In this document: one piece after another, positions 44,101-53,438 of the stretch
How the letters are laid out: the number at the start of each line of letters is the position of its first letter
How positions within the stretch are numbered: position 1 is the first letter of the stretch
From: Pontibacter chinhatensis
Lineage (GTDB): Bacteria; Bacteroidota; Bacteroidia; Cytophagales; Hymenobacteraceae
Reading direction: 5' to 3'
Assembly: GCF_900113285.1 (NCBI RefSeq)
Contig: NZ_FOOT01000001.1
Span: 372,001-436,000, forward strand
Length of the DNA stretch: 64,000 nucleotides
Position numbers and translations under genes: made by a program
Notes under the pieces: generated by a model
What the model saw: only the letters and a program-made list of their open reading frames with translations
Database searches by the model: none
Told to the model about the DNA's origin: nothing

Positions 44101-45039
44101 TTAGTGCAATCCTCTGGCAGCCAGGTAACGCTCTGCATCCAGGGCAGCCATACAGCCAGAACCAGCGGCAGTTACTGCCTGGCGGTACGTAAAGTCCTGC
44201 ACGTCGCCACAGGCAAACACGCCATCTATATTGGTTTTGCTTGTACCCGGAATGGTACGGATATAGCCGTTTTCATCCAGGTTTAGGTACTCTCTGAAAA
44301 TCTCTGAGTTTGGCTGGTGGCCAATTGCCACAAAGAAACCCTTTACCGGAATCTCGCGCGTTTCGTCGGTAAGTACATTTTTCACGCGCACTGCTTCTAC
44401 AGCGTTTTCGCCCAGTACTTCATCCGTCACCGTGTTCCAAAGGATTTCGATGTTTTTAGTGCGTTTCACCCGCTCCTGCATAATGGTTGAGGCACGCATT
44501 TCGCCGCGGCGCACAATCATGTATACTTTGCTGCAAAGGTTCGACAGGTAGGTAGCTTCTTCTGCTGCCGTGTCACCTGCCCCTACAATGGCCACTTCCT
44601 GCCCACGGTAAAAGAAGCCGTCGCAAACGGCGCAGGCAGACACGCCACTGCCGTTCAGGCGCGACTCAGACTCCAGGCCCAGCCATTTAGCCGAGGCACC
44701 TGTGGAGATAATCACTGTATCTGCCTCAATCGTTTTCTGGTCGTCGATAACAACCTTGTGCGGCTGCGAAGAAAAATCAACGGCGGTAGCAATGCCATAG
44801 CGCACATCGGTGCCGAACCTCTCAGCCTGCTTTTTGAAGTCCTCCATCATCTGCGGACCCATCACTCCTTCCGGGTAGCCTGGGTAGTTCTCTACGTCAT
44901 TGGTAATCGTTAGCTGGCCGCCTGGCTGCAGGCCCTGGTACAAGACTGGATTAAGCCCGGCTCTGGAGGCATAGATAGCCGCTGTATATCCGGCTGGCCC
45001 TGAACCTATGATAAGGCACTTTACTTTTTCTATTTCCAT
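44101..45039 (-). CDS. trxB: Thioredoxin-disulfide reductase
   Basis: A 312-residue flavoprotein from MEIEKVKCLIIGSGPAGY. It has the FAD GxGxxG loop at residues 12-17, NADPH-binding GAGDTAAEEATYLS, the redox pair Cys136/Cys139 in ACAVCDGFFYRG and the FAD-binding FACGDVQDFTYRQA near the end. It transfers electrons from NADPH to thioredoxin. The gene has its own upstream region; on the right a terminator separates it from sigma-factor sequences. Confidence 0.95.
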   Translation of the reverse strand: MEIEKVKCLIIGSGPAGYTAAIYASRAGLNPVLYQGLQPGGQLTITNDVENYPGYPEGVMGPQMMEDFKKQAERFGTDVRYGIATAVDFSSQPHKVVIDDQKTIEADTVIISTGASAKWLGLESESRLNGSGVSACAVCDGFFYRGQEVAIVGAGDTAAEEATYLSNLCSKVYMIVRRGEMRASTIMQERVKRTKNIEILWNTVTDEVLGENAVEAVRVKNVLTDETREIPVKGFFVAIGHQPNSEIFREYLNLDENGYIRTIPGTSKTNIDGVFACGDVQDFTYRQAVTAAGSGCMAALDAERYLAARGLH

Positions 45040-45141
45040 CACTGTTTTACGTCTGAGTAAATTTGGTTGCAAGTATACAAAATTTCTGTGCCTTTGGCCT
45101 TATATGCCCGGCGAAATGGTATACTATACTACAGTATAAAC

Positions 45142-45170
45142 AAGAGCCCCGGCTTTTGGCCGGGGCTCTT
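45142..45170. terminator. Terminator after the sigma-factor gene
   Basis: AAGAGCCCCGGC (45142-45153) pairs with GCCGGGGCTCTT (45159-45170), followed by TTCATCTTTTT; it lies downstream of rpoD on the minus strand. Confidence 0.85.
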
Positions 45171-45187
45171 TTCATCTTTTTCTGCTA

Positions 45188-46051
45188 CTAGCCCAAGTAT
45201 GGCTTTAATGCTTTGCTCCTCGAAGTATGGCGAAGTCTGCGGATGGCTTTTTCCTTGATCTGCCGTACACGCTCGCGTGTCAGGTTAAATTTCTCACCTA
45301 TCTCCTCCAGCGTCAGCGAGTGCTCGCCGTTAAGCCCGAAGTATAAAGTGATCACGTCAGCTTCACGCTTGGTCAGCGTAGAAAGAGCACGCTGTACTTC
45401 CTTGCGCAACGAGTCGTTCATCAGCCCCATGTCCGGAGACTCTTCGTCTTCGTTCTCGAGTACGTCCAGCAGGCGGTTTTCCTCACCTTGTACAAAGGGA
45501 GCGTCTACAGATACGTGGCGACCGGAAATCTTCAGGGTGTCTACAACTTCTGCAGTGGTAAGTTCCAGTACTTCTGCAATTTCTTCAGGCGATGGCTCAC
45601 GCTCAAACTTCTGCTCGAGCTCTGAGAATGATTTAGAGATTTTGTTTAGCGAACCTACACGGTTCAGGGGAAGGCGCACAATACGCGACTGCTCGGCCAA
45701 AGCCTGCAGAATCGACTGGCGGATCCACCAAACGGCGTAAGAGATAAACTTAAAGCCCCTGGTTTCGTCGAATCGTTTGGCGGCTTTAATCAAGCCCAGG
45801 TTTCCCTCATTAATCAGATCCCCCAGCGAAAGGCCTTGGTTCTGATACTGCTTCGCCACCGATACCACAAATCGCAAGTTGGCCTTGGTTAATTTCTCAA
45901 GTGCAAACTGATCTCCTTCTTTAATTCTCTGTGCCAGCGACACCTCTTCGTCCGGAGTAAGCAAATCTACTTTACCAATCTCCTGCAGGTATTTGTCCAG
46001 TGACTGGCTTTCGCGGTTCGTTATCTGTTTGCTTATCTTGAGTTGTCTCAT
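45188..46051 (-). CDS. rpoD: Primary RNA polymerase sigma factor (RpoD/SigA), short Bacteroidota type
   Basis: A 287-residue sigma-70 factor starting [12 protein letters not shown]. Region 1.2 is present ([19 protein letters not shown]) but the long acidic region 1.1 is missing, as in Bacteroidota housekeeping sigma factors. Regions 2.1-2.4 ([39 protein letters not shown]), 3 and 4.2 ([20 protein letters not shown]) are complete. It directs RNA polymerase to promoters of the TTTG/TAnnTTTG type, examples of which are visible in this window. Confidence 0.95.
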   Translation of the reverse strand: MRQLKISKQITNRESQSLDKYLQEIGKVDLLTPDEEVSLAQRIKEGDQFALEKLTKANLRFVVSVAKQYQNQGLSLGDLINEGNLGLIKAAKRFDETRGFKFISYAVWWIRQSILQALAEQSRIVRLPLNRVGSLNKISKSFSELEQKFEREPSPEEIAEVLELTTAEVVDTLKISGRHVSVDAPFVQGEENRLLDVLENEDEESPDMGLMNDSLRKEVQRALSTLTKREADVITLYFGLNGEHSLTLEEIGEKFNLTRERVRQIKEKAIRRLRHTSRSKALKPYLG

Positions 46052-46180
46052 CAGAGTATGTTATTATGCAAATAATGTAAAAACTTTTGGTCTAGGCTCG
46101 GTGAGGTAACATTAGAAAATCGCGCAAAGTTCTTACATCTTGAGAATAAAATCAAGATGCTCTCCCCTTGGCGATGAAAT

Positions 46181-46228
46181 AGAAAAACTCTTGGTGCCCT
46201 GTGAGCCATACAGCCAGGCACCAAGAGT
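46181..46228 (-). terminator. Terminator of pnp
   Basis: On the minus strand ACTCTTGGTGCC pairs with GGCACCAAGAGT (46217-46228 with 46187-46198) and TTTTTCTATTTC follows. Confidence 0.82.
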
Positions 46229-46244
46229 TATACTTTAACAGGTG

Positions 46245-48383
46245 TTACTGGTTCCCTTCTGCACCCGGCTTTGGCAGGATTGCCTTGCGGGACAGCTTGA
46301 ATTTACCTGTCTTTTTGTCTATGTCGATAAGCTTCACTTTTACTTCTTCACCTATCTCCAGCACACCTTCCATCGTCTCAAGGCGCTCGTGCTTGATCTC
46401 AGAAATGTGCAACAGGCCGTCCTTGCCTTGCATAAACTCTACAAAGGCACCATAAGGCTGTATTGACTTCACTTTACCGATGTAAACTTCTCCAATCTCT
46501 GGCTGAGCCGTAATGGCACGAATCTTCGCGATAGCGGAGTTCATCGAGTCCTGGTCCGTTGCGAAAATGTTCACATGGCCTTTCTCGTTCTTCTCTTCGA
46601 TGATGATCGTAGCACCGGTGTCCTTCTGGATCTGCTGTATCACTTTACCGCCTGGTCCAATCACAGCACCGATAAACTCCTTGTCTATCACCATGTTGAA
46701 GGAACGTGGTGTATGCGGCTTGTAATCCGGGTTAGGGGCAGAAATGGTTTTATCCATCTCGTTCAGGATGTGCAGACGACCTGCCTGAGCCTGCTCCAGC
46801 GCTTGGCTCATCACCTCATAGGAAAGACCCTGAATCTTGATGTCCATCTGGCAGGCAGTGATACCATTCTTGGTACCAGCCACTTTAAAGTCCATGTCAC
46901 CTAGGTGGTCTTCGTCGCCAAGAATATCTGACAACACGGCAAATTTACCTGTTTTTGTATCTGTGATGAGTCCCATCGCGATACCGGAAACTGAACCTGA
47001 CACCGGCACACCGGCATCCATCAGAGCCAGGCTACCGGCACAAACCGTCGCCATGGAAGAGGAACCGTTAGACTCCAAAATGTCAGAAACGATACGGATA
47101 GTATACGGGTTCTCAGACTCCGGCGGAAGCACTTTTTTCAAGGCACGCAGGGCCAGGTTACCATGACCAATCTCGCGACGGCCCGGACCTCTGTTTGGTC
47201 TTACCTCACCGGTAGAGAAAGCCGGGAAGTTGTAGTGCAGCAGGAATTTGTTTGTCCCGGATACCATAGCGCTGTCGATCATCTGCTCATCCAGCTTGGT
47301 ACCCAGTGTAACAGTCGTTAAAGACTGCGTTTCGCCACGTGTAAAGATTGCCGAACCGTGTGTGGCTGGCAGGTAGTTAACCTCTGACCAGATAGCGCGA
47401 ATCTCATCCAGACGACGGCCGTCCAGACGAACGCGCTCATCCAGGATCATATTGCGAACCGCCTCTTTCTCCACGTCGTGGTAATATACTTTGATCAGGT
47501 TCTCGTCGTAGCCGTGCTCCTCGCCCAGAGAGGCGATGAACTCATCACGCACAGACTTGAACCCCTCAGAACGTTCTTGCTTGTTGGCGCTGCCACGCTT
47601 GGCAATGGCATAGGCCTTGTCGTAAGTGGCTTCCCATACTTTTTTGCGTAGGTCTTCGTCGTGCGTTTCGTGCACGTACTCGCGCTTCACAGTTTTGCCT
47701 ACCATTTCGGCAAGTTCCAACTGTGCCTGGCAGTGTGACTTAATAGCTTCGTGGGCGAACTGAATGGCCTCCAGCATTTCTGCCTCGGATACCTCGTTCA
47801 TCTCGCCTTCCACCATTACCACGCTGTCGATAGAGGCACCAACCATCAGGTCGATATCGGCGCGCTGCAGATCGCTCACACGCGGGTTAATCACCAACTG
47901 GCCGTCGATGCGGGCCACGCGCACCTCAGAGATAGGGCCGTTGAAAGGAATGTCTGATACTGCCAGGGCGGCAGAGGCAGCCAATGCGGCCAGCGCATCA
48001 GGCATTACCTCCGTGTCAGCAGAGATCAGGTTTATCGTCATTTGCGTTTCGGCATGGTAATCATCCGGGAACAGCGGGCGCAGCACGCGGTCTACCAGGC
48101 GCGAAACCAGTACTTCATAATCCGATAGCCTCGCCTCTCTTCTCAGGAAGCCTCCAGGAATTTTGCCCGAAGAGGCAAATTTCTCCTGATAGTCTACAGA
48201 GAGTGGCAGGAAGTCCACCCCTTCGCGGGCTTCCTTGTTAGAGACAACAGCTGCCAGCAGCATGGTGTTACCCATTTTTACTACTACAGATCCGTCTGCC
48301 TGCTTGGCTAACTTACCAGTTTCAATCGTTATCTCCCGGCCATCCGGAAGAAAAATAGTTTTACTAATTGCGTTGTAGGACAT
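46245..48383 (-). CDS. pnp: Polyribonucleotide nucleotidyltransferase (PNPase)
   Basis: A 712-residue exoribonuclease with two RNase PH domains ([41 protein letters not shown] in the second), a KH domain ([21 protein letters not shown]) and a C-terminal S1 domain ([20 protein letters not shown]). It degrades RNA 3' to 5' with phosphate and belongs to the RNA-turnover machinery. It follows rpsO on the same strand, the conserved rpsO-pnp order; a terminator lies between them, so pnp transcription probably involves partial readthrough or its own promoter. Confidence 0.97.
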   Translation of the reverse strand: MSYNAISKTIFLPDGREITIETGKLAKQADGSVVVKMGNTMLLAAVVSNKEAREGVDFLPLSVDYQEKFASSGKIPGGFLRREARLSDYEVLVSRLVDRVLRPLFPDDYHAETQMTINLISADTEVMPDALAALAASAALAVSDIPFNGPISEVRVARIDGQLVINPRVSDLQRADIDLMVGASIDSVVMVEGEMNEVSEAEMLEAIQFAHEAIKSHCQAQLELAEMVGKTVKREYVHETHDEDLRKKVWEATYDKAYAIAKRGSANKQERSEGFKSVRDEFIASLGEEHGYDENLIKVYYHDVEKEAVRNMILDERVRLDGRRLDEIRAIWSEVNYLPATHGSAIFTRGETQSLTTVTLGTKLDEQMIDSAMVSGTNKFLLHYNFPAFSTGEVRPNRGPGRREIGHGNLALRALKKVLPPESENPYTIRIVSDILESNGSSSMATVCAGSLALMDAGVPVSGSVSGIAMGLITDTKTGKFAVLSDILGDEDHLGDMDFKVAGTKNGITACQMDIKIQGLSYEVMSQALEQAQAGRLHILNEMDKTISAPNPDYKPHTPRSFNMVIDKEFIGAVIGPGGKVIQQIQKDTGATIIIEEKNEKGHVNIFATDQDSMNSAIAKIRAITAQPEIGEVYIGKVKSIQPYGAFVEFMQGKDGLLHISEIKHERLETMEGVLEIGEEVKVKLIDIDKKTGKFKLSRKAILPKPGAEGNQ

Positions 48384-48472
48384 CTTCTATATCGTTTTCA
48401 TCAAAAAGACAGCATCACCCATTGCGATACTGTCGGGCACTGGCAATTAAGAGGAAGGGAAGGGAGTGCCTT

Positions 48473-48510
48473 AAAAAAGATTAGGGAATCCCTGTTTTGA
48501 ATTCCCTAAC
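48473..48510 (-). terminator. Terminator after rpsO
   Basis: TTAGGGAAT pairs with ATTCCCTAA (48481-48489 with 48501-48509); on the minus strand TCTTTTTTAA follows. It may attenuate rpsO-pnp readthrough. Confidence 0.75.
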
Positions 48511-48519
48511 ACAATAAGC

Positions 48520-48795
48520 TTATTTACGGATACCCAGCTCGCTGATTACAGCTCTGTATCTTTCAATGTCATTTTTCTGGAGATAGTTAAGAAGTCTTCT
48601 TCTCTTACCTACCAGTTTCAGAAGACCCAGACGAGTGCTAAAGTCTTTTTTGTGAGTCTTCAGGTGCTCGGTCAGGTCAGTGATACGAGTTGTGAAGAGG
48701 GCGATTTGTGCCTCAGGAGAACCCGTGTCTGTCTTAGACTTGTTGAAACCGTGCTTTTCGAAAATCTCTTGTTTCGCTTCAGTGGTTAATCTCAT
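48520..48795 (-). CDS. rpsO: 30S ribosomal protein S15
   Basis: A 91-residue protein with the S15 pattern: [29 protein letters not shown], the conserved loop before it and [16 protein letters not shown] at the end. It binds the central domain of 16S rRNA early in 30S assembly. Length (89-91) is standard. Upstream of pnp as in most bacteria. Confidence 0.97.
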   Translation of the reverse strand: MRLTTEAKQEIFEKHGFNKSKTDTGSPEAQIALFTTRITDLTEHLKTHKKDFSTRLGLLKLVGKRRRLLNYLQKNDIERYRAVISELGIRK

Positions 48796-48906
48796 TGCGT
48801 AAAAATATCAATTCTGTTTTATCTTGATAAGCTTGCTATACAAGCCACAAAGGTAAAGAATTTTCTTTTACAAGAAAAACTTTTACCAATTGTTTATATA
48901 GTGTTT

Positions 48907-50319
48907 TTACAGTTTATTCCGGCGCAGGCGGGCCATCATCTTCCGCCAGAAGTCCAGCTCCAGCAAACTGGAGTCGTTGCGGGCCTGGTAGAGAAAGAAA
49001 AGACCCACCGGTAAAAGTATGAGGTTGGCCGCCCACATGCCCGTTCCTACAGGCACCAGGCCCTCACGCGCCCACTTTTCACCAAGTATAGAGAGTACGT
49101 ACATGGTGATGAAGAAGACGATGGAAATAACTACCGGCACGCCAAGGCCCCCCTTTTTAATGATGGCCCCAAGCGGCGCACCGATCAGAAACATGATAAT
49201 GATGGAAGCCGACTGGGTATACTTTCGCCAGATCTCCACTTCATAGTTATTGGCTTCGCGAATCGAGTTGCGCACACGCTCCACATAGCTTGAGGTGAAA
49301 CTCTTGATGTTGCGGGCCTTGTTGGTGGCCAGCGCCAGCACGTCCGGCGTGATGGCAGGCAGTTCCTTCTCCACTTTCTGCCCCACCAGGCGAACCCCGT
49401 TTTTCACCTGACCGGTATCAGCCTTGAAGTACATGTAGAAAGGGTCCACGTTCGGGGCGTAAAGCTCCTGCTCGCGGCGACTGTATCTTTGCAGGGAGTC
49501 GGTCACCACGTTCAACTCGCTGATGTTTTTCATCATCTTGTTGTCCGAGAAAAGCTCCTCGCGCGTGCGGTCGAAGTTAAAGGAGGCCATGCTCAGCATG
49601 AGCTTGCTCTTCTGGAACTCCTGCCGCACAAACTGCTCGCTGGAATTGCGGTACGAAGAGTTGTTTTGGTCTACATACGTGTTGCCGTTGAAAAGCTCCA
49701 GCACCAGGTAGGCATCATTGTAATCCATGTACATCTCGCCCGAGTCGGCAAGTATAACGGTGGTGTTGTTGCCTCCCTTGGTATGGTCGTAAATCATTAC
49801 ATCCCGCAGGGACTGGCCGTCATTGAACTTCTCATTCACCTTTATGCTATAGCCGGGGATACCGTTGTAGAAAGCCCCTTCCTTGAAGTTCATGGCAGGC
49901 TTTTTCTGGCGGATGTCCCACAGCAGGCTGTAAGCTTTCAGGTTAGCCTTCGGCACGACGTAGTTGTTAAAGAAAAAGGCGCCTACGGTAATCAACCCTA
50001 CCACCAGCAGCACGGGGCTAAGGATGCGGGTGAGGGCAATCCCGGACGTCTTGATGGCAGTCAGCTCATGGTGCTCGCCCAGCGACCCAAACGTCATGAG
50101 GGAGGAAAGCAGCACCGCCAACGGCAGGGCCACCGGTGCCATGTTAATGCTGAAGTAAAAAAGGAGCTCGCCAAACACCTCCGTCCCCAGATCCTTGCCA
50201 ACCAGTTCGTCAAGGTACTTTAGCATGTACTGGGTGAGCAGAATGAACTCTACCACAGCGAAGGTTAGCAAAAATGGGCCAAAGAATTCCCGGAGTATTA
50301 GCTTATCAAGTTTCTTCAT
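48907..50319 (-). CDS. LptF/LptG-family permease (YjgP/YjgQ)
   Basis: A 470-residue protein from MKKLDKLILREFFGPFLLTF. Three helices in the first 100 residues and three in the last 100 flank a periplasmic beta-jellyroll region. The opening LILREFFGPF and the region ALPLAVLLSSLMTFGSLGEHHELTAIKTSGI (coupling helix) are characteristic of LptF/LptG, which with LptB move lipopolysaccharide from the inner membrane to the LptA/C bridge. Bacteroidota often have single, scattered genes of this type, so F or G cannot be decided. The open frame upstream to 50391 is not coding by comparison. Confidence 0.9.
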   Translation of the reverse strand: MKKLDKLILREFFGPFLLTFAVVEFILLTQYMLKYLDELVGKDLGTEVFGELLFYFSINMAPVALPLAVLLSSLMTFGSLGEHHELTAIKTSGIALTRILSPVLLVVGLITVGAFFFNNYVVPKANLKAYSLLWDIRQKKPAMNFKEGAFYNGIPGYSIKVNEKFNDGQSLRDVMIYDHTKGGNNTTVILADSGEMYMDYNDAYLVLELFNGNTYVDQNNSSYRNSSEQFVRQEFQKSKLMLSMASFNFDRTREELFSDNKMMKNISELNVVTDSLQRYSRREQELYAPNVDPFYMYFKADTGQVKNGVRLVGQKVEKELPAITPDVLALATNKARNIKSFTSSYVERVRNSIREANNYEVEIWRKYTQSASIIIMFLIGAPLGAIIKKGGLGVPVVISIVFFITMYVLSILGEKWAREGLVPVGTGMWAANLILLPVGLFFLYQARNDSSLLELDFWRKMMARLRRNKL

Positions 50320-50418
50320 GCGCAAACGTAAGGCGCCGGCAACAAGCACCAGCGCTTTAAAACATGCTTGTAGCAAGCAATTACCGTGCAAAGATACGCT
50401 TTACTCCAGCAATCCCTG

Positions 50419-50823
50419 CTACCCTCCTACTATTTCGCGCAGATTTTGCAGTAAATTATCCCACAATTCCTCCATTTCCTCCTCACTTTCCTCATTTGAG
50501 TAGTCCACCACCTTTAGGAACTGCTCCTGCGTCAGCTCGCTGGACTCGATATGGAAGTCAATGTAGGGGGCATCAGGTGTGTGTCGCTTGTCTTCTGTCA
50601 GGAAAAGGAAGCGCACGGACTTGTTTGTGCGGTGACCCGTCATCTCGGCATAGTGGTTGCGACCATCCCAAACAAAGTTGAACACATTGTCCCCTTCCAC
50701 TTTGGCGGCATCGCAAAACCACTGCGACAGGCCAGAGGGAGTACTAAGGTATGGGTAAAGCAACTTAGCAGATGCGTTTATTGGGTACTCCCGCACAAAT
50801 TTCAACTTCGTGTCTTTCGTCAT
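50419..50823 (-). CDS. START-like/SRPBCC domain protein
   Basis: A 134-residue protein, MTKDTKLKFVREYPINAS, with the helix-grip start PINASAKLLYPYLSTPSGLSQWFCD and VWDGRNHYAEM, FHIESSELTQEQFLKVVDY in the second half. The acidic tail EESEEEMEELWDNLLQNL is the long C-terminal helix. SRPBCC domains bind hydrophobic ligands; this Bacteroidota branch has no known ligand. It lies 99 bases upstream of the LptF/G gene on the same strand. Confidence 0.83.
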   Translation of the reverse strand: MTKDTKLKFVREYPINASAKLLYPYLSTPSGLSQWFCDAAKVEGDNVFNFVWDGRNHYAEMTGHRTNKSVRFLFLTEDKRHTPDAPYIDFHIESSELTQEQFLKVVDYSNEESEEEMEELWDNLLQNLREIVGG

Positions 50824-50938
50824 ATGGGTATCATAAGTGTCTGAGTAAGTATAGTATTAATTCTTCAGAAAATATATATCTGCAAACTAAAATATTTTTT
50901 TTCTGCAGAGATGCTTGGTTATTTAAAAGCTAACCCTT

Positions 50939-50946
50939 TATATTTG
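50939..50946 (+). promoter_or_regulatory. -7 promoter element for tRNA-Met
   Basis: TATATTTG, an exact match to TAnnTTTG, ends 11 bases before the mature tRNA. The -33 element is weak (a TTGG near 50915). Confidence 0.6.
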
Positions 50947-50957
50947 CACCACAATTC

Positions 50958-51034
50958 GGCGGGGTAGCTCAGATGGTTAGAGCGTAGGATTCATAACCCT
51001 AAGGTCGGCAGTTCGATTCTGCTCCCCGCTACCA
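50958..51034 (+). tRNA. tRNA-Met (anticodon CAT)
   Basis: A 77-base cloverleaf including an encoded CCA. Acceptor GGCGGGG pairs with CCCCGCT (G-U at 1-72), the D arm is GCTC/GAGC, the anticodon loop TTCATAA gives CAT, and the T arm is GGCAG-TTCGATT-CTGCT. The anticodon stem has a mismatch next to the loop (A31-C39). The base pair at 1-72 and the D arm favour an elongator tRNA-Met. A tRNA-Ile with lysidine-modified CAT cannot be excluded by eye. Confidence 0.93.
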
Positions 51035-51040
51035 AGACCG

Positions 51041-51076
51041 AAAAGGCCCGTGAGTTTATACTTCACGGGCCTTTTT
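51041..51076 (+). terminator. Terminator of the tRNA transcript
   Basis: AAAAGGCCCGTGA (51041-51053) pairs with TCACGGGCCTTTT (51063-51075), followed by more T. The loop contains TATACTT. Confidence 0.88.
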
Positions 51077-51227
51077 TTATGCCTTTCTGCCAAGGTTGGC
51101 AACGATACCTGCCGAAGTGAGCTTTTACTGCTGCTGGCCCTGCTGCTGGCGTACCTTCCTCTAAATTACCGCTCCCACAATAAGCTAAGGAAAGCTCCGG
51201 CTACTACTTGCTATACTTTTGAAAAAG

Positions 51228-51259
51228 CGAAAGCCATGCTTCCCCAAGCATGGCTTTCG
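51228..51259. terminator. Strong hairpin, possible bidirectional terminator
   Basis: CGAAAGCCATGCTT (51228-51241) pairs perfectly with AAGCATGGCTTTCG (51246-51259), loop CCCC. The T-run is weak, so terminator function is likely but not certain. It lies downstream of the leftward small lipoprotein gene. Confidence 0.6.
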
Positions 51260-51305
51260 TTAGACGTTGTTGGCGACACTTCACCGCCATGATAGTCTGC
51301 TTAAA

Positions 51306-51455
51306 TTATCTGCGTCCCTGGTCCTTCAGGAAAGTAGGTTTATGAATGGGCGCATCTCTGTGGCTCGCATAAGCCGGGCAGTAAGTTTTCTGGCAGGAAG
51401 CAAAAAATGCGGCTACAAATACAAGCAGCATAAAACTGAGTAAATTTCTTTTCAT
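51306..51455 (-). CDS. Small lipoprotein (49 aa)
   Basis: From MKRNLLSFMLLVFVAAFFASCQ, a 49-residue protein with a lipobox (Cys21) and a mature part of 29 residues: CQKTYCPAYASHRDAPIHK and a basic tail. The C-x4-C spacing and the YCPAYASH stretch look conserved-type but I know no function. The open frame continues 37 codons upstream to 51566, which is not coding by composition. Translation start with ATG 51455 gives a perfect signal sequence. Confidence 0.65.
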   Translation of the reverse strand: MKRNLLSFMLLVFVAAFFASCQKTYCPAYASHRDAPIHKPTFLKDQGRR

Positions 51456-51823
51456 AAAGGGTGTCGCGTTTGTTGTGTGTTTATTGTGAACTTTAGTATA
51501 GTAACAAAGGGCTATGGGACTGCTAAACCATATTTTATAGTGCAAATATATAAAGAATAAAATCAATAGAAATAGGTATGTTTAAATATTAAGATAACAT
51601 AATACAAAGTGCAAATTAAACCTCGCCCTAAAACCTGTTATCTCTATGTTAGATTGCTTTAGTTATATAAAAAATTTATTGTATCCTGCATCCAAAACCA
51701 CACTTTTCAAGCTCGTTAGCCTAAAGCAATGGAAATGAACATGGTTCGGTAGCGTCCATATCCTGTAAAGCTAAGTTGCGTAGATACCATACTATACAAA
51801 AAACGCGCATAAGCGACAGCAAC

Positions 51824-53425
51824 ATGAAACATGACCAGAAAAGCCTGTGGTGGCAGTCAGGGGTAATATACCAGGTTTACCCCCGCTCCTTTCAGGACTC
51901 AAATAACGACGGCGTAGGAGATCTGCGCGGCATCATCAGCCGGCTGGATTATTTAGAATGGCTGGGAATCACCGCCATCTGGGTGTCCCCTATCTACCCT
52001 TCCCCCATGGCCGACTTCGGCTATGATATCTCTGATTACTGCGGCGTCCACCCGCTATTCGGCACCATGCAGGATTTTGACGAGCTACTGGAGGAAGTGC
52101 ACCGCCGTGACATGAAACTTATACTTGACCTTGTGCCCAACCATACCTCCAACAAGCATCCGTGGTTCGAGGAATCCCGTTCCTCCCGCGACAACCCCAA
52201 GCGGGATTGGTATATCTGGCAGGACGCAAAAGAAGACGGGTCAGAGCCCAACAATTGGCTCAGTGTATTCGGAGGCAGTGCCTGGGAGTGGGACGAAAAT
52301 ACAGGCCAATACTATTACCACGCCTTCCTGAAGGAACAACCGGACCTGAACTGGCGCAACCCGGAGGTGCAGGAGGCCATGTTCGATGTGATGCGTTTCT
52401 GGCTGGACAAAGGAGTAGACGGCTTCCGGGTGGATGTGATGTGGCATATGATCAAGGATAAGAACCTACGTGACAACCCCATCAACCCTGACTACAAAAC
52501 GCATCAGGCTACCTATGAGCAACTAACCCCCTCCTACTCTACCGATCAGCCCGAGGTGCACGACATAGTGGCTAAGATGCGGCGTGTGACTGATGAATAT
52601 GCGGAGCGTGTGTTGATTGGGGAGATTTACCTGCCTGTGCACCGTCTGGTCGCCTACTACGGGCACGAAAACAGTGGCACCCACCTGCCTTTCAATTTCA
52701 CGCTCATCAACATGGATTGGAATGCTCGCAGCATCAGCACATTGGTAGATGAGTATGAGGGCGCCCTGCCGGAGAGCGGATGGCCAAACTGGGTGATCGG
52801 CAACCACGACCAGCCGCGCATTACCAGCCGCATCGGGTGGGCCCAGTCGAAAGTTGCCGCCATGATGCTCCTGACACTTCGCGGAACGCCTACTTTATAC
52901 TATGGCGACGAAATAGGCATGCGGGATGTGCCCATACCGCCAGACAAAGTGCAGGACCCACAGGGGCTTAACATGCCCGACAAAGACCTGAGCCGCGATC
53001 CGGCCCGCACGCCCATGCAGTGGGACGACAGCCGGAACGCCGGGTTTTCTGAGGCTGAGCCGTGGCTCCCGCTAGCTGACAGCTATAAGCGGGTGAACGT
53101 GGCGGCTCAGCGAGAGGATGCGTTCTCCATGCTGACGTACTACCGCCGCCTGTTGCAGCTGCGTCAACAGGAACCAGCCCTGCATATTGGCGATTATGCT
53201 CCTGTGGTAACCAAAGGGCCGCTGATGGCCTTCGTGCGAAAGGCGGAGGACAAGCAATTTTTGATTGTACTTAACCTGAGCCATAAGCCCTGCATCCTGC
53301 GGCAGGAGCATACCCACTACAAAGGCAAAATAGTGCTCGCTACCCTGCCTGAGCGCGAAGGACAGGAAGTAGAAGGCAACATCAGCATGTATGGCGATGA
53401 GGGCATAGTTGTGGAGCTTTTCTAA
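51824..53425 (+). CDS. GH13 alpha-glucosidase (oligo-1,6-glucosidase/alpha-1,4-glucosidase type), cytoplasmic
   Basis: A 533-residue enzyme from MKHDQKSLWWQSGVIYQVYP. No signal peptide. The catalytic triad is Asp204 in GFRVDVMW, Glu267 in VLIGEIY and Asp329 in IGNHDQPR. The QVYPRSFQDSNNDGVGDLRGI opening and DLVPNHTS are typical of exo-acting alpha-glucosidases that release glucose from malto- or isomalto-oligosaccharides. It is directly followed (13-base gap) by the treZ gene, so the two form an operon for intracellular alpha-glucan or trehalose metabolism. An upstream frame to 51776 is not supported. Confidence 0.92.
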   Translation: MKHDQKSLWWQSGVIYQVYPRSFQDSNNDGVGDLRGIISRLDYLEWLGITAIWVSPIYPSPMADFGYDISDYCGVHPLFGTMQDFDELLEEVHRRDMKLILDLVPNHTSNKHPWFEESRSSRDNPKRDWYIWQDAKEDGSEPNNWLSVFGGSAWEWDENTGQYYYHAFLKEQPDLNWRNPEVQEAMFDVMRFWLDKGVDGFRVDVMWHMIKDKNLRDNPINPDYKTHQATYEQLTPSYSTDQPEVHDIVAKMRRVTDEYAERVLIGEIYLPVHRLVAYYGHENSGTHLPFNFTLINMDWNARSISTLVDEYEGALPESGWPNWVIGNHDQPRITSRIGWAQSKVAAMMLLTLRGTPTLYYGDEIGMRDVPIPPDKVQDPQGLNMPDKDLSRDPARTPMQWDDSRNAGFSEAEPWLPLADSYKRVNVAAQREDAFSMLTYYRRLLQLRQQEPALHIGDYAPVVTKGPLMAFVRKAEDKQFLIVLNLSHKPCILRQEHTHYKGKIVLATLPEREGQEVEGNISMYGDEGIVVELF

Positions 53426-53438
53426 CTTATCCTGAGCA

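Noticed and set aside
49489..50223. A 244-codon plus-strand open frame
   Set aside because: Antisense to the LptF/G permease; valine- and histidine-rich shadow.
51050..51292. 80-codon frame after the tRNA
   Set aside because: It runs through two terminator-like hairpins and has no protein features.
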